Part shown: positions 25,711-34,392 of the stretch, in pieces
Numbering within the stretch: position 1 is the first letter of the stretch
Layout of the letters: each line of letters begins with the position of its first letter
NCBI RefSeq assembly: GCF_900099835.1
Contig: NZ_FNKP01000003.1
Coordinates: 620,001 to 684,000 of the forward strand
Direction: 5' to 3'
From: Paraburkholderia fungorum
GTDB taxonomy: Bacteria; Pseudomonadota; Gammaproteobacteria; Burkholderiales; Burkholderiaceae
Length of the DNA: 64,000 bases
Notes under the pieces: model-generated
What the model saw: only the letters and a program-made list of their open reading frames with translations
Database searches by the model: none
Told to the model about the DNA's origin: nothing
Position numbers and translations under genes: made by a program

Positions 25711-26103
25711 TCAGTTGTGACTCTCGATTAACGCGCGCTCCAGATCGGCGTGCGCTTCATCCACCTTGCGTTGACGGTCGGCGATTTTCTTCGCGCTCTT
25801 GCCCTGCGCTTTCGCCTCTTGCAGATCCTTCTCGCGCTCGTCCAGCCGCTTCTGCGCCGACGCGATCTTGCGTTCGCTATCGCGACGCAGCGACGCGTCC
25901 GTACAGTGCGCGTTCACCTGGCCAAGCGCCGTCTCCAGACCGTCGACACGCTTCGCATTGCCATGCGCGCGGGCGTATGCAATCTCCTTCTCCAGCGACG
26001 CTCGCTTGGCGTCACAGCCACCGGTTTGCGCCGATGCAAGAAGCGGAGACATTGCGGAGAACGACAACGCACACAACATCACGGCCCTGAGAGTGTTTTT
26101 CAT
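25711..26103 (-). CDS. DUF1090-family periplasmic protein (YqjC-like)
   Basis: Exported protein of 130 residues. The signal peptide (about 1-25) ends LLASAQT. The mature part has one conserved early Cys (GGCDAKRASLEKEIAYARAHGN), a second Cys in NAHCTDASL, and a long charged helix (RKIASAQKRLDEREKDLQEAKAQGKSAKK) predicted to form a coiled coil. This is the DUF1090/YqjC pattern. I chose the ATG at 26103 because the signal peptide then begins properly; a longer frame to 26190 adds an unlikely hydrophobic leader. It is convergent with the DUF1801 gene. Confidence 0.82.
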   Translation of the reverse strand: MKNTLRAVMLCALSFSAMSPLLASAQTGGCDAKRASLEKEIAYARAHGNAKRVDGLETALGQVNAHCTDASLRRDSERKIASAQKRLDEREKDLQEAKAQGKSAKKIADRQRKVDEAHADLERALIESHN

Positions 26104-26231
26104 CTGCAATCCCGGTGGTATTTGAACGACGCACCTGACCGCTAACCAGAAAATCAGGCGCGAACGAACCACCATATTACCGATGTCCATTGCGCCCCGG
26201 CCCGTTGCTTACAGCACGGGCCGGTGGATCA

Positions 26232-27014
26232 TCACTGCCCGTACACGTCGAAGTCGAAATACTTCTTCGCAATTTTGTCGTAGGTGCCGTCGGCGCGCGT
26301 GTCGGCGATAGCCTTGTCGATCTTCGCCTTCAGATCGACGTCTTCCTTGCGCAAACCGATTGCAGTGCCGCTGCCCAGCGTTTTTGCGTCGTACAGCGGA
26401 TTGCCGGCGAACGCGAAATCCTTGCCGCGCGGCGTGCGCAAAAAGCCGACGTCGGCCTGCACCGCGTTTTGCAATGACGCATCGATCCGGCCCGCGATCA
26501 GATCCGAGTACACCAGATCCTGATCCTGGTACGACACGATCGTCGCGCCAAGCGGCTCCCAATTCGCCTTCGCGTACGTTTCCTGAATCGAGCCCTGCTC
26601 GACGCCAATCCGCTTGCCCTTCAGCGACTCCGGCGTCGGCAGGATCGACGAGCCTTTCTTCGCGACGAGGCGCGTCGGGATGCGGAACACCTTGGCCGAG
26701 AACGCGATCTGCGCCTGGCGCGCGGGCGTCATCGACATGGTGGACAGCACGCCGTCGAACTTGCGGCCCTTGAGCGCCGGAATCATGCCGTCGAACGAAT
26801 TCTCGACCCACACGCATTTCGCGTTCAATCGACGGCAGATTTCGTTGCCCAGATCGATATCGAAGCCGACGAGCTTGCCGTCGGGGGCTTTCGATTCGAA
26901 CGGCGGATAGCTCGGGTCGACACCGAACTTCACGGTCGACCAGTCTTTCGCCATCGCGCTGCCGGACGACGCGGCGAGCAGCGCCATCGTCAGGGTTGCA
27001 AGCAGGGTTTTCAT
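26232..27014 (-). CDS. Polar amino-acid ABC transporter binding protein (orphan)
   Basis: Periplasmic solute-binding protein of 260 residues in the HisJ/ArgT/LAO family. The signal peptide is residues 1-22 (cleavage after AMA), followed by KFGVDPSYPPFESKAPDGKLVGFDIDLGNEICRRLNAKC with the usual ligand-binding aromatic and Asp. SMSMTPARQAQIAFS is the family Arg site that binds the ligand carboxylate. The ATG at 27014 has AAGGA 5 bases upstream. No permease or ATPase lies beside it, so it must share those of another locus. A cationic amino acid such as lysine, arginine or ornithine is the likely ligand. Confidence 0.88.
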   Translation of the reverse strand: MKTLLATLTMALLAASSGSAMAKDWSTVKFGVDPSYPPFESKAPDGKLVGFDIDLGNEICRRLNAKCVWVENSFDGMIPALKGRKFDGVLSTMSMTPARQAQIAFSAKVFRIPTRLVAKKGSSILPTPESLKGKRIGVEQGSIQETYAKANWEPLGATIVSYQDQDLVYSDLIAGRIDASLQNAVQADVGFLRTPRGKDFAFAGNPLYDAKTLGSGTAIGLRKEDVDLKAKIDKAIADTRADGTYDKIAKKYFDFDVYGQ

Positions 27015-27366
27015 GTTTTCCTTTTCACTCTTTTTTAAATCGATGGGCGGCGTGGAATCGACAGCCACGATGCTTGCGGGGCCACATCCGGCGCGCAAAA
27101 CCTGACATTCGAACGTAATCTCGCGATCCGCGCAAATTCATTAAGAAAATCAATTCATGCGCGGGGCGCATGTTAGTGAGATGGGACGCGAGACTGCCTG
27201 CGCGCCCAAGGACGCCCGAAACGCAGGACAAACACCCATTCCGCCTATACGTCTGACGAAAACGCACGCGTTTCCCGCCAGCAACACCCATTAGCAAATA
27301 ACCAATGTGGATTTGTGCGAGCACTCCCGTAAGGTTAGGATTGCGCCTTTTGCCGGTCGCCTCCGC
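27015..27366. promoter_or_regulatory. Divergent promoter region between the binding protein and the MFS gene
   Basis: This 352-bp gap holds no gene I can support. It contains a tight perfect hairpin, CATGCGC (27156-27162) and GCGCATG (27166-27172) with a 3-base loop, in an AT-rich stretch. That could be a regulator site or a leader structure of the binding-protein mRNA. Confidence 0.45.
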
Positions 27367-28836
27367 ATGTCAACCACCTTTGCGCCCTCCTCGCCCGCTG
27401 TTTCTCCTACCGGGCCCGCAAAGCCTGTGATCCGTTCCGCGTCCGACGTGTCGGACCTCGTCAATCGAGGCGCGGCGGCCGGAAGCAACGCTCGCATCGT
27501 CGTCGCGATCGCGCTCGGCGGCGTTTTTCTCGATGCGTACGATCTCGGCGCGCTTGCCTTCGGCCTGAAGGACGTGGCCCGCGAATTCTCGCTGACACCT
27601 GCCGGCACAGGGCTGGTGGCATCGGCGATCACGTTCGGGGCGATCTTCGGCGCGTTCTTCGGCGGCTTCCTCACTGACAAGATCGGCCGCTATCGCGTCT
27701 TCATGGCCGACATGTTCTTCTTCGTGGTCGCGGCGCTGGCGTGCGCTTTTGCGCCGAACGCGTGGGTGCTCGGCGGCGCGCGCTTCGTGATGGGTCTCGG
27801 CGTGGGTATCGACCTGCCGGTCGCGATGGCGTTTCTCGCGGAGTTCTCGCGGCTCTCGGGACGCGGCAACAAGGCCTCCCGTATCGCGACGTGGTGCCCT
27901 GTCTGGTACGCCGCGATCAGCATTTCGTATCTGCTCGTGCTGGGTTTCTATTCGACGCTGCCCGCCAGCCATTCAGGTTTGCTGTGGCGTCTGATTCTCG
28001 GTTTCGGCGCGGTGCCTGCACTCGTGATCATCGCGGTTCGTAGCCGGTATATCAGTGAATCGCCGGTTTGGGCCGCCAATCAGGGCGATCTGGAGGGCGC
28101 GGCGCGTATCCTGAAACGCTCGTACGGAATCGACGCGGAGGTCTCGCGAGACGCAGCAGCCGCCGGTCGCGCGCCGGTTCGCGCAGGCTCGTGGCGCAAC
28201 TACGGCGCGTTGCTGCGCGGCGTTTATCTGAAGCGGACGGTTCTGGCGACGGTGACCGGCATTGCATCGGCATTCGCTTACAACGCAGTCGCGTTCGGCT
28301 TGCCCGTCATCATTTCGAGCTTTCTCGCCCAGTCGATGCTGACCACGATTCTCGCGTCGCTCGTGCTGAATCTCGGCTTCGCGTTCGTCGGCGGTCTGAT
28401 TGCAGTGCGGATCGTGCCGACGGTCGGCGCGTGGAAATTGACCGTGTTCGGCTACACGCTTCAGTTGATCGCGCTGCTGGGTCTCGCGATCGTGGGACGT
28501 CCGTCGTCGACGCCCGAGGTGGTCGCCGCCGTTGCGCTGCTCGCGACGTTCCTGCTAGGCCAGGGCGTCGGGCCGGGATCGCACACGATGACTTTCGCGT
28601 CGTTGAGCTATCCGACTTCGCTGCGCGGCGTCGGCGTGGGCTTCAATCAGACGCTGATGCGCGCGAGTTCGGCGGCGTCGCTGTTCCTGTTTCCGGTGCT
28701 GGCCGCCGCGTTGAACACGCGCGTTTTCTGGATCATCGCGTTCGCGCCGCTGTGCGGTTTGATCGCGTTGCTGGCGATTCGCTGGGAGCCGTCGGGTTAC
28801 GACGTCGATGCAGAGGATTTTCAGGTCAACGCGTAA
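27367..28836 (+). CDS. MFS transporter, sugar/metabolite porter type
   Basis: Inner-membrane carrier of 489 residues with 12 predicted membrane segments. An N-terminal cytoplasmic stretch of about 45 residues precedes the first segment (IVVAIALGGVFLDAYDLGALAFG). The loop 2-3 signature is GGFLTDKIGRYRVF, and RYISESPVWAANQG after the sixth segment is typical of sugar-porter-like MFS proteins. I start it at the ATG at 27367; a GTG at 27307 adds 20 residues without support. Substrate unknown. It stands alone, divergent from the amino-acid binding protein. Confidence 0.85.
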   Translation: MSTTFAPSSPAVSPTGPAKPVIRSASDVSDLVNRGAAAGSNARIVVAIALGGVFLDAYDLGALAFGLKDVAREFSLTPAGTGLVASAITFGAIFGAFFGGFLTDKIGRYRVFMADMFFFVVAALACAFAPNAWVLGGARFVMGLGVGIDLPVAMAFLAEFSRLSGRGNKASRIATWCPVWYAAISISYLLVLGFYSTLPASHSGLLWRLILGFGAVPALVIIAVRSRYISESPVWAANQGDLEGAARILKRSYGIDAEVSRDAAAAGRAPVRAGSWRNYGALLRGVYLKRTVLATVTGIASAFAYNAVAFGLPVIISSFLAQSMLTTILASLVLNLGFAFVGGLIAVRIVPTVGAWKLTVFGYTLQLIALLGLAIVGRPSSTPEVVAAVALLATFLLGQGVGPGSHTMTFASLSYPTSLRGVGVGFNQTLMRASSAASLFLFPVLAAALNTRVFWIIAFAPLCGLIALLAIRWEPSGYDVDAEDFQVNA

Positions 28837-28862
28837 GTTGGTTGGATTGCGTTGACCGTTAA

Positions 28863-28911
28863 GGCCGGATCAAGCTCTGGTTGCTTTCCAGACAACCAGG
28901 TTGATCCGGCC
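28863..28911. terminator. Two-part hairpin between convergent MFS genes
   Basis: Outer arms GGCCGGATCAA (28863-28873) and TTGATCCGGCC (28901-28911) pair perfectly over 11 bp. Inner arms CTGGTTG (28877-28883) and CAACCAG (28893-28899) pair over 7 bp. The whole folds as one long stem with a small bulge. It lies between two convergent genes and probably terminates both directions, although no T-run follows. Confidence 0.6.
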
Positions 28912-28940
28912 ACTTGATATTCAGGCGCCGCGAACGGCCC

Positions 28941-30233
28941 TTACTTCTCTCCCTCGCCGAACATCGTCAGCCCGACCAGGCTCACCACGCCGCAGCCCAG
29001 CACGTACCACGCGGGCGCATAGAAGCTGCCGCTGATCCGCCACAGGTAACTGACGATCAACTGCGCGAAGCCGCCGAATACGGTCACGCCGAGCGCATAG
29101 ATGATGCCGAGCGACGTCGCCCGCACTTCGGGACGCAACGACTCCAGGATCATCACGAAGCCGGCCGGACCCGACAGCGTCATCAGCCCGATCAGCACGA
29201 AAACGACTGCCAGCACGGTGCCGATGGAAGGCCACGCGCGGATCACGTGAAACGCCGGCAACAGCAACACCAGCGACACGATCGACACCGCGTAAAGCAG
29301 CTTCTTGCGGCTCGGCACGCGATCCGCGATACGGCCGGCGAGCGGCGAGCCGATCAGCAGCACGACACCCGCCATGCAGCCGGCGAGCGACGCCACGGCC
29401 GACGGCATCCCGAGCGTCAACGTCAGGAACGACGGCAGAAAGAATGCGATGGTGTACATCGACGACGTGCCGCCAATCACCAGCATCGTGCCCGCGACAA
29501 TCTGCCGGAACGGCAGACGCGCCCTCGGTTTCGGCGTCGAGGTTTCGTGTGCGACGGGCAACGTATCGTCGAGATGACGGCGCAGATAAAAGCCGATTGG
29601 CCCGATCAGCAAGCCGATCAGGAACGGCACGCGCCATCCCCATGACAGCAAGGCTTCGTGCGGGAGACTCTTCGATAGCGTCACCGCCACCAGCGCACCC
29701 ACCAGCAGCGCGCCGCCCTGGCTCGCCATCTGCCAGCTAACCAGCGAACTGCGCTGGCCCTTGCTCGCGGACTCCATCAGCAGCGTGGTCGCTGCACCCA
29801 CTTCACCGCCCGCCGAAAAGCCCTGCAAAAGACGTCCGCAGACGATCAACACCGGCGCCGCGTACCCGATGCTCGCGAACGTCGGCGCGAAGCCGATCAC
29901 GCCGGTGCCGAGCGCCATCATCAGCACGGTCAGCACGAGTGCCGGTTTGCGGCCCGCGCGATCGGCATACGCGCCGATCACGATCCCGCCGAGCGGACGC
30001 ACGACAAAGCCGACGCCGAACGTCGCCAGTGACAGCATCAGCGAGCCGAGTTCGCTATCGACCGGAAAGAACAGCTTGCCGATCAGCGCGGCGAAGAAGC
30101 TGTAGACCGTGAAGTCGAAGAATTCGAGGCCGTTGCCGAGCGCGGCGGCGACGATCGTCGAGCGGATTGCGCGGTTCGACGGCGCTACGTGCGCCACCTG
30201 AGCCACGGTGTCGGATTGGTTTGTTGCGTTCAT
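28941..30233 (-). CDS. MFS transporter, metabolite:H+ symporter (MHS) family
   Basis: Inner-membrane carrier of 430 residues with 12 predicted segments. It shows the MHS pattern GNGLEFFDFTVYSFFAALIGKLFFP, then RPLGGIVIGAYADRAGRKPALVLTVLMMALGTGVIGFAP and LLQGFSAGGEVGAATTLLME. The family carries dicarboxylates, 2-oxoglutarate, proline/betaine or shikimate-like acids with protons. No catabolic gene lies beside it, so the substrate stays open. Confidence 0.88.
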   Translation of the reverse strand: MNATNQSDTVAQVAHVAPSNRAIRSTIVAAALGNGLEFFDFTVYSFFAALIGKLFFPVDSELGSLMLSLATFGVGFVVRPLGGIVIGAYADRAGRKPALVLTVLMMALGTGVIGFAPTFASIGYAAPVLIVCGRLLQGFSAGGEVGAATTLLMESASKGQRSSLVSWQMASQGGALLVGALVAVTLSKSLPHEALLSWGWRVPFLIGLLIGPIGFYLRRHLDDTLPVAHETSTPKPRARLPFRQIVAGTMLVIGGTSSMYTIAFFLPSFLTLTLGMPSAVASLAGCMAGVVLLIGSPLAGRIADRVPSRKKLLYAVSIVSLVLLLPAFHVIRAWPSIGTVLAVVFVLIGLMTLSGPAGFVMILESLRPEVRATSLGIIYALGVTVFGGFAQLIVSYLWRISGSFYAPAWYVLGCGVVSLVGLTMFGEGEK

Positions 30234-30292
30234 GCCGAGACACGCCCAGAGATGAAGTAAAAAAACGCGCCCGTTAGCGGCTAACGAAGCGC

Positions 30293-30361
30293 GCCGCAGG
30301 TCCGCTAACGCTGTTCAACTGCACGGTGAACCCGGCAGTTAATCGCTCGCGGACCTGCGGC
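30293..30361. repeat. Long-loop 13-bp inverted repeat upstream of the MHS gene
   Basis: GCCGCAGGTCCGC (30293-30305) and GCGGACCTGCGGC (30349-30361) are perfect complements around 43 bases. Within the gap a compact palindrome, CGTTAGC-G-GCTAACG (30272-30286), lies just left, and GCTAACG recurs at 30304-30310. The block sits between the MHS gene start and the BON gene stop, so it may terminate the BON transcript or regulate the MHS gene. Confidence 0.5.
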
Positions 30362-30373
30362 ATCGAGCAGTGC

Positions 30374-30748
30374 TTATTCCGAGCCTTTCACACCCGCCAC
30401 CACACGCAGCTTCAGCTTGTTGACGACGGAACTGACGCCCGGCACGCGCTGCGCGACGCTGGTCGCAAGACCGATCTGACTGTTGTCGGCCACTACGCCA
30501 GTCAACGTGACCACGCCCCCGTTGGCGCGCACGCGAATATAGCTGGACTTCAGGCCGTGGCGACGTTCGCTGCGCAGCGCACTGCGCACCGACGCCGCCA
30601 GTTGTTTGTTCGACACAGCACCGCTTGCCGCGCTGGCGGTAGCAGAAGCCGAAGCGGAATCCGCTTCGGCCGCGCTCGCGCCTTGCGCATATCCGTTGAT
30701 GCAGGCCGCCATCAGCAGCACTGCGCCCGCTATCTTTATTGCTTTCAT
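30374..30748 (-). CDS. BON-domain envelope protein
   Basis: Exported protein of 124 residues with one BON domain (about 48-118). The domain shows LAASVRSALRSERRHGLKSSYIRVRANGGVVTLTGVVADNSQIGLATSVAQRVPGVSSVVNKL. BON domains bind phospholipid and are found in OsmY-like proteins. The signal region has a Cys at residue 16 (LLMAACING), close to a lipobox but with Met at -3, so it may be a lipoprotein or be cleaved later. An Ala/Ser-rich linker follows. It lies 45 bp downstream of the porin gene on the same strand. Confidence 0.85.
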   Translation of the reverse strand: MKAIKIAGAVLLMAACINGYAQGASAAEADSASASATASAASGAVSNKQLAASVRSALRSERRHGLKSSYIRVRANGGVVTLTGVVADNSQIGLATSVAQRVPGVSSVVNKLKLRVVAGVKGSE

Positions 30749-30793
30749 GCCTTATCTCCTCATGCAGGGACGACGCCGGATGCGCGGCGTACT

Positions 30794-32062
30794 TTAAAAC
30801 TTGTGGTACATGCCGACCAGCACGACGCGCGGCGACTGGTAGTTCTCAAGTGCGCCGTTGGCCCCGGTGTAGCTGGTGCTGACGTAGTCGACAGTCGGCT
30901 GTTCACCCGGATACTTGCCATAAGGCGGCGTCGAACCGGTGTTGGTGATCATCGAGCCGCGCACATAGAGCGCCGTGCGCTGCGACAGGTTGTAGTCGTA
31001 GCCGAGCGTTATGCCGTACGAACGATCGCTGAAACCGGCCACCGTGCGATACGCGAGTTCCGCGCGAAAATCGTTGCGCTGATAGCGGTACAGGCCACCC
31101 AGGGTATAGAGCGAAGCCACGCGGTCACCGGCCAGGCGCGGCGCGAGAAAGCTGTACCCCGCCGACAGCACGTAGTGCCCGGTGTCGTACACCGCGCCCG
31201 CCGCGAAGTTGTCGGTACGCACGTACGACGAAGTCGTCAGCGCATTGAGGCCGTAGTTGCCGAGATAGCTGAGCGTGCCGAACACGCGGCCGTCGTAGTA
31301 ATTCAGCGCGATGGCGCGGGTCGTCACGGTCGGCGCCGTGCTGCCCTGGCTCGCCAGCGACACCGCGACCTGCGCATTGAGCGGCCCGAACCACGGCGTC
31401 GAATAGCTGATTGCGTTCGGCAGACGCGCCGGTTCGTAGCTTGCGCCCGGCCCGAGGTCGTAAGTCCACGCGGTCAGAAACGCAACGGCGGACACCGTGC
31501 CCACCTGTCCGAAAATATCGACGAACAGCGGTACGCCGACATCGTCCTGCAAGCCGAACTTGAGTTCACCCGTGCTGCGCGAGCCGATCGACACCCACGC
31601 CTCGCGATTGAACAGCGTGTTGGTCGTGCCAAGCTGTCCGTTCGAGGCGTTAAAGCCGCTTTCGAGATTGAAGCGGGCACGGTAACCGCCGCCGAGGTCT
31701 TCGACACCATAGAAGCCGAACTTCGAGGTCCACTGTCCGCCGCTCTGCTGCACGAATGCGGTTTGCGCGCCTTTGGTGAAGCCCACCGCCTCGTCGACCA
31801 CACCGTACAGGCTGACCCCAGGCGAGTACGCATTCACCCCGACGTACGGAATGCCCGCGAAATAGTCGTTGAAGAACGAGTCCGACGCCCACGCGCCCTG
31901 GCCGGCCACGCCCACCGCGGCCAGCACCGCCGTGCGCAATGCGGTCCGCGCGACACGGCGGCCGGGACGCTTCGATGAAGCAGTGGAACACCAGGAGAAC
32001 ACAGACTGCGGGTTGGTCTTATTCAAAATCCGAAGGCTTCTTGTGGCCATTGATGAACTCAT
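30794..32062 (-). CDS. Gram-negative porin (Burkholderia type)
   Basis: Outer-membrane trimeric porin of 422 residues. The barrel starts about residue 80 with VSLYGVVDEAVGFTKGAQ, then SKFGFYGVEDLGGGYRARFNLESGFNASNGQ and FNREAWVSIGSRSTGELKFGLQDD, and ends with MYHKF, whose terminal Phe is the assembly signal. The pre-sequence is unusually long: over 40 residues precede the hydrophobic core, and cleavage is expected after GAWA. The start is therefore uncertain. It is followed by the BON gene and preceded by the M20 amidohydrolase gene on the same strand. Confidence 0.9.
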   Translation of the reverse strand: MSSSMATRSLRILNKTNPQSVFSWCSTASSKRPGRRVARTALRTAVLAAVGVAGQGAWASDSFFNDYFAGIPYVGVNAYSPGVSLYGVVDEAVGFTKGAQTAFVQQSGGQWTSKFGFYGVEDLGGGYRARFNLESGFNASNGQLGTTNTLFNREAWVSIGSRSTGELKFGLQDDVGVPLFVDIFGQVGTVSAVAFLTAWTYDLGPGASYEPARLPNAISYSTPWFGPLNAQVAVSLASQGSTAPTVTTRAIALNYYDGRVFGTLSYLGNYGLNALTTSSYVRTDNFAAGAVYDTGHYVLSAGYSFLAPRLAGDRVASLYTLGGLYRYQRNDFRAELAYRTVAGFSDRSYGITLGYDYNLSQRTALYVRGSMITNTGSTPPYGKYPGEQPTVDYVSTSYTGANGALENYQSPRVVLVGMYHKF

Positions 32063-32142
32063 TTCTGGTTGGTCGGTAAACGCGCGCTTCTCTGAAACGC
32101 GCGGTATCTCGCGGCGTTGCGTTGGGTTAAAAAATCAGTGGA

Positions 32143-33330
32143 TCAGCCTGCGCGCAGATAGCGTTCGGCAAGCGCGACGGAGTACGCCGCTCCCCAGCTC
32201 AGCGCGGCGTCGTTGAAGTCGTACGACGGGTTGTGGACCATGCAGCCGCCCGTCGAGCCGACGCCGTTGCCCAGCAGCACATAGCAGCCCGGCAACTGTT
32301 CGGTCATCCACGAGAAGTCCTCGCTGCCCATCACGGCGTCCGGCATCACGGTCAGCGACTGCGGTCCGGCCAACGCTTCGATGGTTGCGATGGCGAGTTC
32401 GGCGGCGTTGCGGTCGTTGATCAGCGGGCGGGAAATCGACTTGTAGTCGACCTCGGCGGTCGCGCCATAGGTTTGCGCCTGCATGTCCGCGATCTGGCGA
32501 ATCCGCTGTTCGAGCATCGCGCGGGTCTCGCTGTCGAGCGCGCGAACCGACAGCTTCAGCGTGGCTGTTTGCGGGATCACGTTGCCCGCCGAGCCGGAAT
32601 TGAACGCGCCCACTGTCACCACGGCCGCGCGGGTCGGTTCGATGTTGCGCGACACGATGGATTGCAGCGCCAGCACGATGTTCGACGCGGCGACGATCGG
32701 ATCGCACCCGAACTGCGGCGTCGCGCCGTGCGTGCCCTTGCCGGTGACGGTGATCGTCACCGTGTCCGACGACGCCATCATGCAGCCGTGGCGCAGCGCG
32801 AAATGGCCGATCGGCAAGCCGGGCGCGTTATGCAGCGCGAACACCATGTCGCACGGAAAGCGCGTGAAGAGACCGTCTTCGATCATCCGCGTCGCGCCGC
32901 CCAGGCCTTCTTCGGCGGGCTGGAAAATTACGTTCAGCGTGCCGTCGAACGTGCCGCGCGTCGCGAGGTGATGCGCGGCGGCCAGCAGAATCGCCGTGTG
33001 GCCGTCGTGACCGCACGCGTGCATCGTGCTGGCGACCGTGCTCGCGTACGGCAAACCGGTTTCTTCCTGGATCGGCAGTGCGTCCATGTCGGCACGCAGG
33101 CCGATCTTGCGCTCCGACGTGCCGCGGCGGATCTGCCCCACCACCCCCGTCCCGCCGATCCCCACCGTGACCTCGTAGCCCCACTCGCGCAGCTTGCCGG
33201 CGACGAGATCCGCCGTGCGGGTTTCCGCGAAACCGAGTTCGGGGTGCGCGTGGATATCGCGCCGGACCGAGATGAACTGTTGTTCCGACTCGCGCAAATC
33301 CGCGAGTAGCTGTGCATGTTCCTGCGTCAT
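32143..33330 (-). CDS. M20-family amidohydrolase/aminoacylase
   Basis: Cytosolic metallohydrolase of 395 residues in the hippurate hydrolase/IAA-amino acid hydrolase group. Metal ligands are in STMHACGHDGHTA, PAEEGLGG and the later HNAPG segment, with the lid domain in the middle. The family cleaves N-acyl amino acids. A LysR gene is divergent across 115 bp and probably controls it. The porin gene 80 bp downstream may be co-transcribed and could admit the substrate. Confidence 0.9.
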   Translation of the reverse strand: MTQEHAQLLADLRESEQQFISVRRDIHAHPELGFAETRTADLVAGKLREWGYEVTVGIGGTGVVGQIRRGTSERKIGLRADMDALPIQEETGLPYASTVASTMHACGHDGHTAILLAAAHHLATRGTFDGTLNVIFQPAEEGLGGATRMIEDGLFTRFPCDMVFALHNAPGLPIGHFALRHGCMMASSDTVTITVTGKGTHGATPQFGCDPIVAASNIVLALQSIVSRNIEPTRAAVVTVGAFNSGSAGNVIPQTATLKLSVRALDSETRAMLEQRIRQIADMQAQTYGATAEVDYKSISRPLINDRNAAELAIATIEALAGPQSLTVMPDAVMGSEDFSWMTEQLPGCYVLLGNGVGSTGGCMVHNPSYDFNDAALSWGAAYSVALAERYLRAG

Positions 33331-33401
33331 TCGTGACTCCGTAGCTGGCTGTCATCAGCCGTCAGGACAGAGCGTAGAGACGCGCGGCGAAAATAAAAAA
33401 G

Positions 33402-33412
33402 CACAAATTGTG
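33402..33412. promoter_or_regulatory. Palindrome in the M20/LysR divergent region
   Basis: CACAA-A-TTGTG is a perfect 11-bp dyad 72 bp from the amidohydrolase start and 34 bp from the LysR start. A second short dyad, ACCA-G-TGGT (33422-33430), lies between it and the LysR gene. Both are candidate LysR sites. Confidence 0.45.
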
Positions 33413-33445
33413 ATGCGCATAACCAGTGGTAATATCTCCCGCATT

Positions 33446-34384
33446 ATGAAAATTCATCATTTACGGGCGCTGGTCGCCGTGTCGGTGACGGGCAGCATCA
33501 AGGGCGCGGCCGTGTCGCTGCACGTCAGCCAGCCGGCGATTACCAAGGCCATCCGCGAACTGGAGGACGAGTTCGGCGTGCAGTTGCTCGAGCGCAACCA
33601 GTGGGGCGTGGTGCCGACGGCGGAAGGCGCCGCGCTGCTGAACCGGGCGCGCACGGTGGTACGGGAGATGGAGCGCGCCGAAGAAGATATGGCGCATCTG
33701 AAAGGGCTGCGCGACGGCAACCTGGTGATCGGCGTGACGCCGATCACCGGCACGGCGGGTCTGACCGAGGCGTTCGTCGAGTTTCGCAAACGCTGGCCGA
33801 AGGTCACGGTGGAGTTTCGCGAACTCGGCTTCAATCAGCTTGGCGAGCAACTGCAAAACCGCACGCTCGATCTCGCCTTTACCGCGTTTGCGAAACCGCT
33901 TCCCGATTCAGGGGACGCGAAGGAACTGTTCTCGTTCGACACGGTTTTCGTGACCCGCGCCGCCGGTATCTATGCAGGCGCGGATTCGCTCGAAGCCTTG
34001 CGCGAAGCGGAGTGGATTCACACCGACGTCACCGAGAATCACGCCACGTTCATTCGCGAGATGTATGAGCGCGCGGGTCTCGCTGCGCCGCATTGCATTA
34101 CGCGCTGCACGTCGTACGCGTTGTTCTACAGCCTGACTGTGAATACGGATTCGGTGTTCGTCTGGACCCAGCATTCGCTCGATGAAACCGAACTCGGCCG
34201 GACTTTCGTCAGGTTGCCGCTGCCCGAGACGCCGCCGCCATTGCGGCTGTATCTGCTGACGCCGCCAGGGTTGCAGTTGACGCGACCGGCCGCGTATTTT
34301 CTCGACTGCATTCTGAGCGGGACCGCCGCGAAGAAGCGCGATGCTTCGCTCGCGGCGTCACGCGCGGCGGGGAATCGTCGATAG
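33446..34384 (+). CDS. LysR-family transcriptional regulator
   Basis: DNA-binding regulator of 312 residues. The N-terminal winged helix (MKIHHLRALVAVSVTGSIK, then GAAVSLHVSQPAITKAIRELE) is followed by the typical effector domain. I start it at the ATG beginning MKIHHLRAL; an ATG at 33413 adds 11 residues that overlap the palindromic region. It is divergent from the M20 amidohydrolase gene, its likely target, and convergent with the efflux operon, ending 8 bp from the outer-membrane component stop. Confidence 0.88.
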   Translation: MKIHHLRALVAVSVTGSIKGAAVSLHVSQPAITKAIRELEDEFGVQLLERNQWGVVPTAEGAALLNRARTVVREMERAEEDMAHLKGLRDGNLVIGVTPITGTAGLTEAFVEFRKRWPKVTVEFRELGFNQLGEQLQNRTLDLAFTAFAKPLPDSGDAKELFSFDTVFVTRAAGIYAGADSLEALREAEWIHTDVTENHATFIREMYERAGLAAPHCITRCTSYALFYSLTVNTDSVFVWTQHSLDETELGRTFVRLPLPETPPPLRLYLLTPPGLQLTRPAAYFLDCILSGTAAKKRDASLAASRAAGNRR

Positions 34385-34392
34385 GGATCGCG

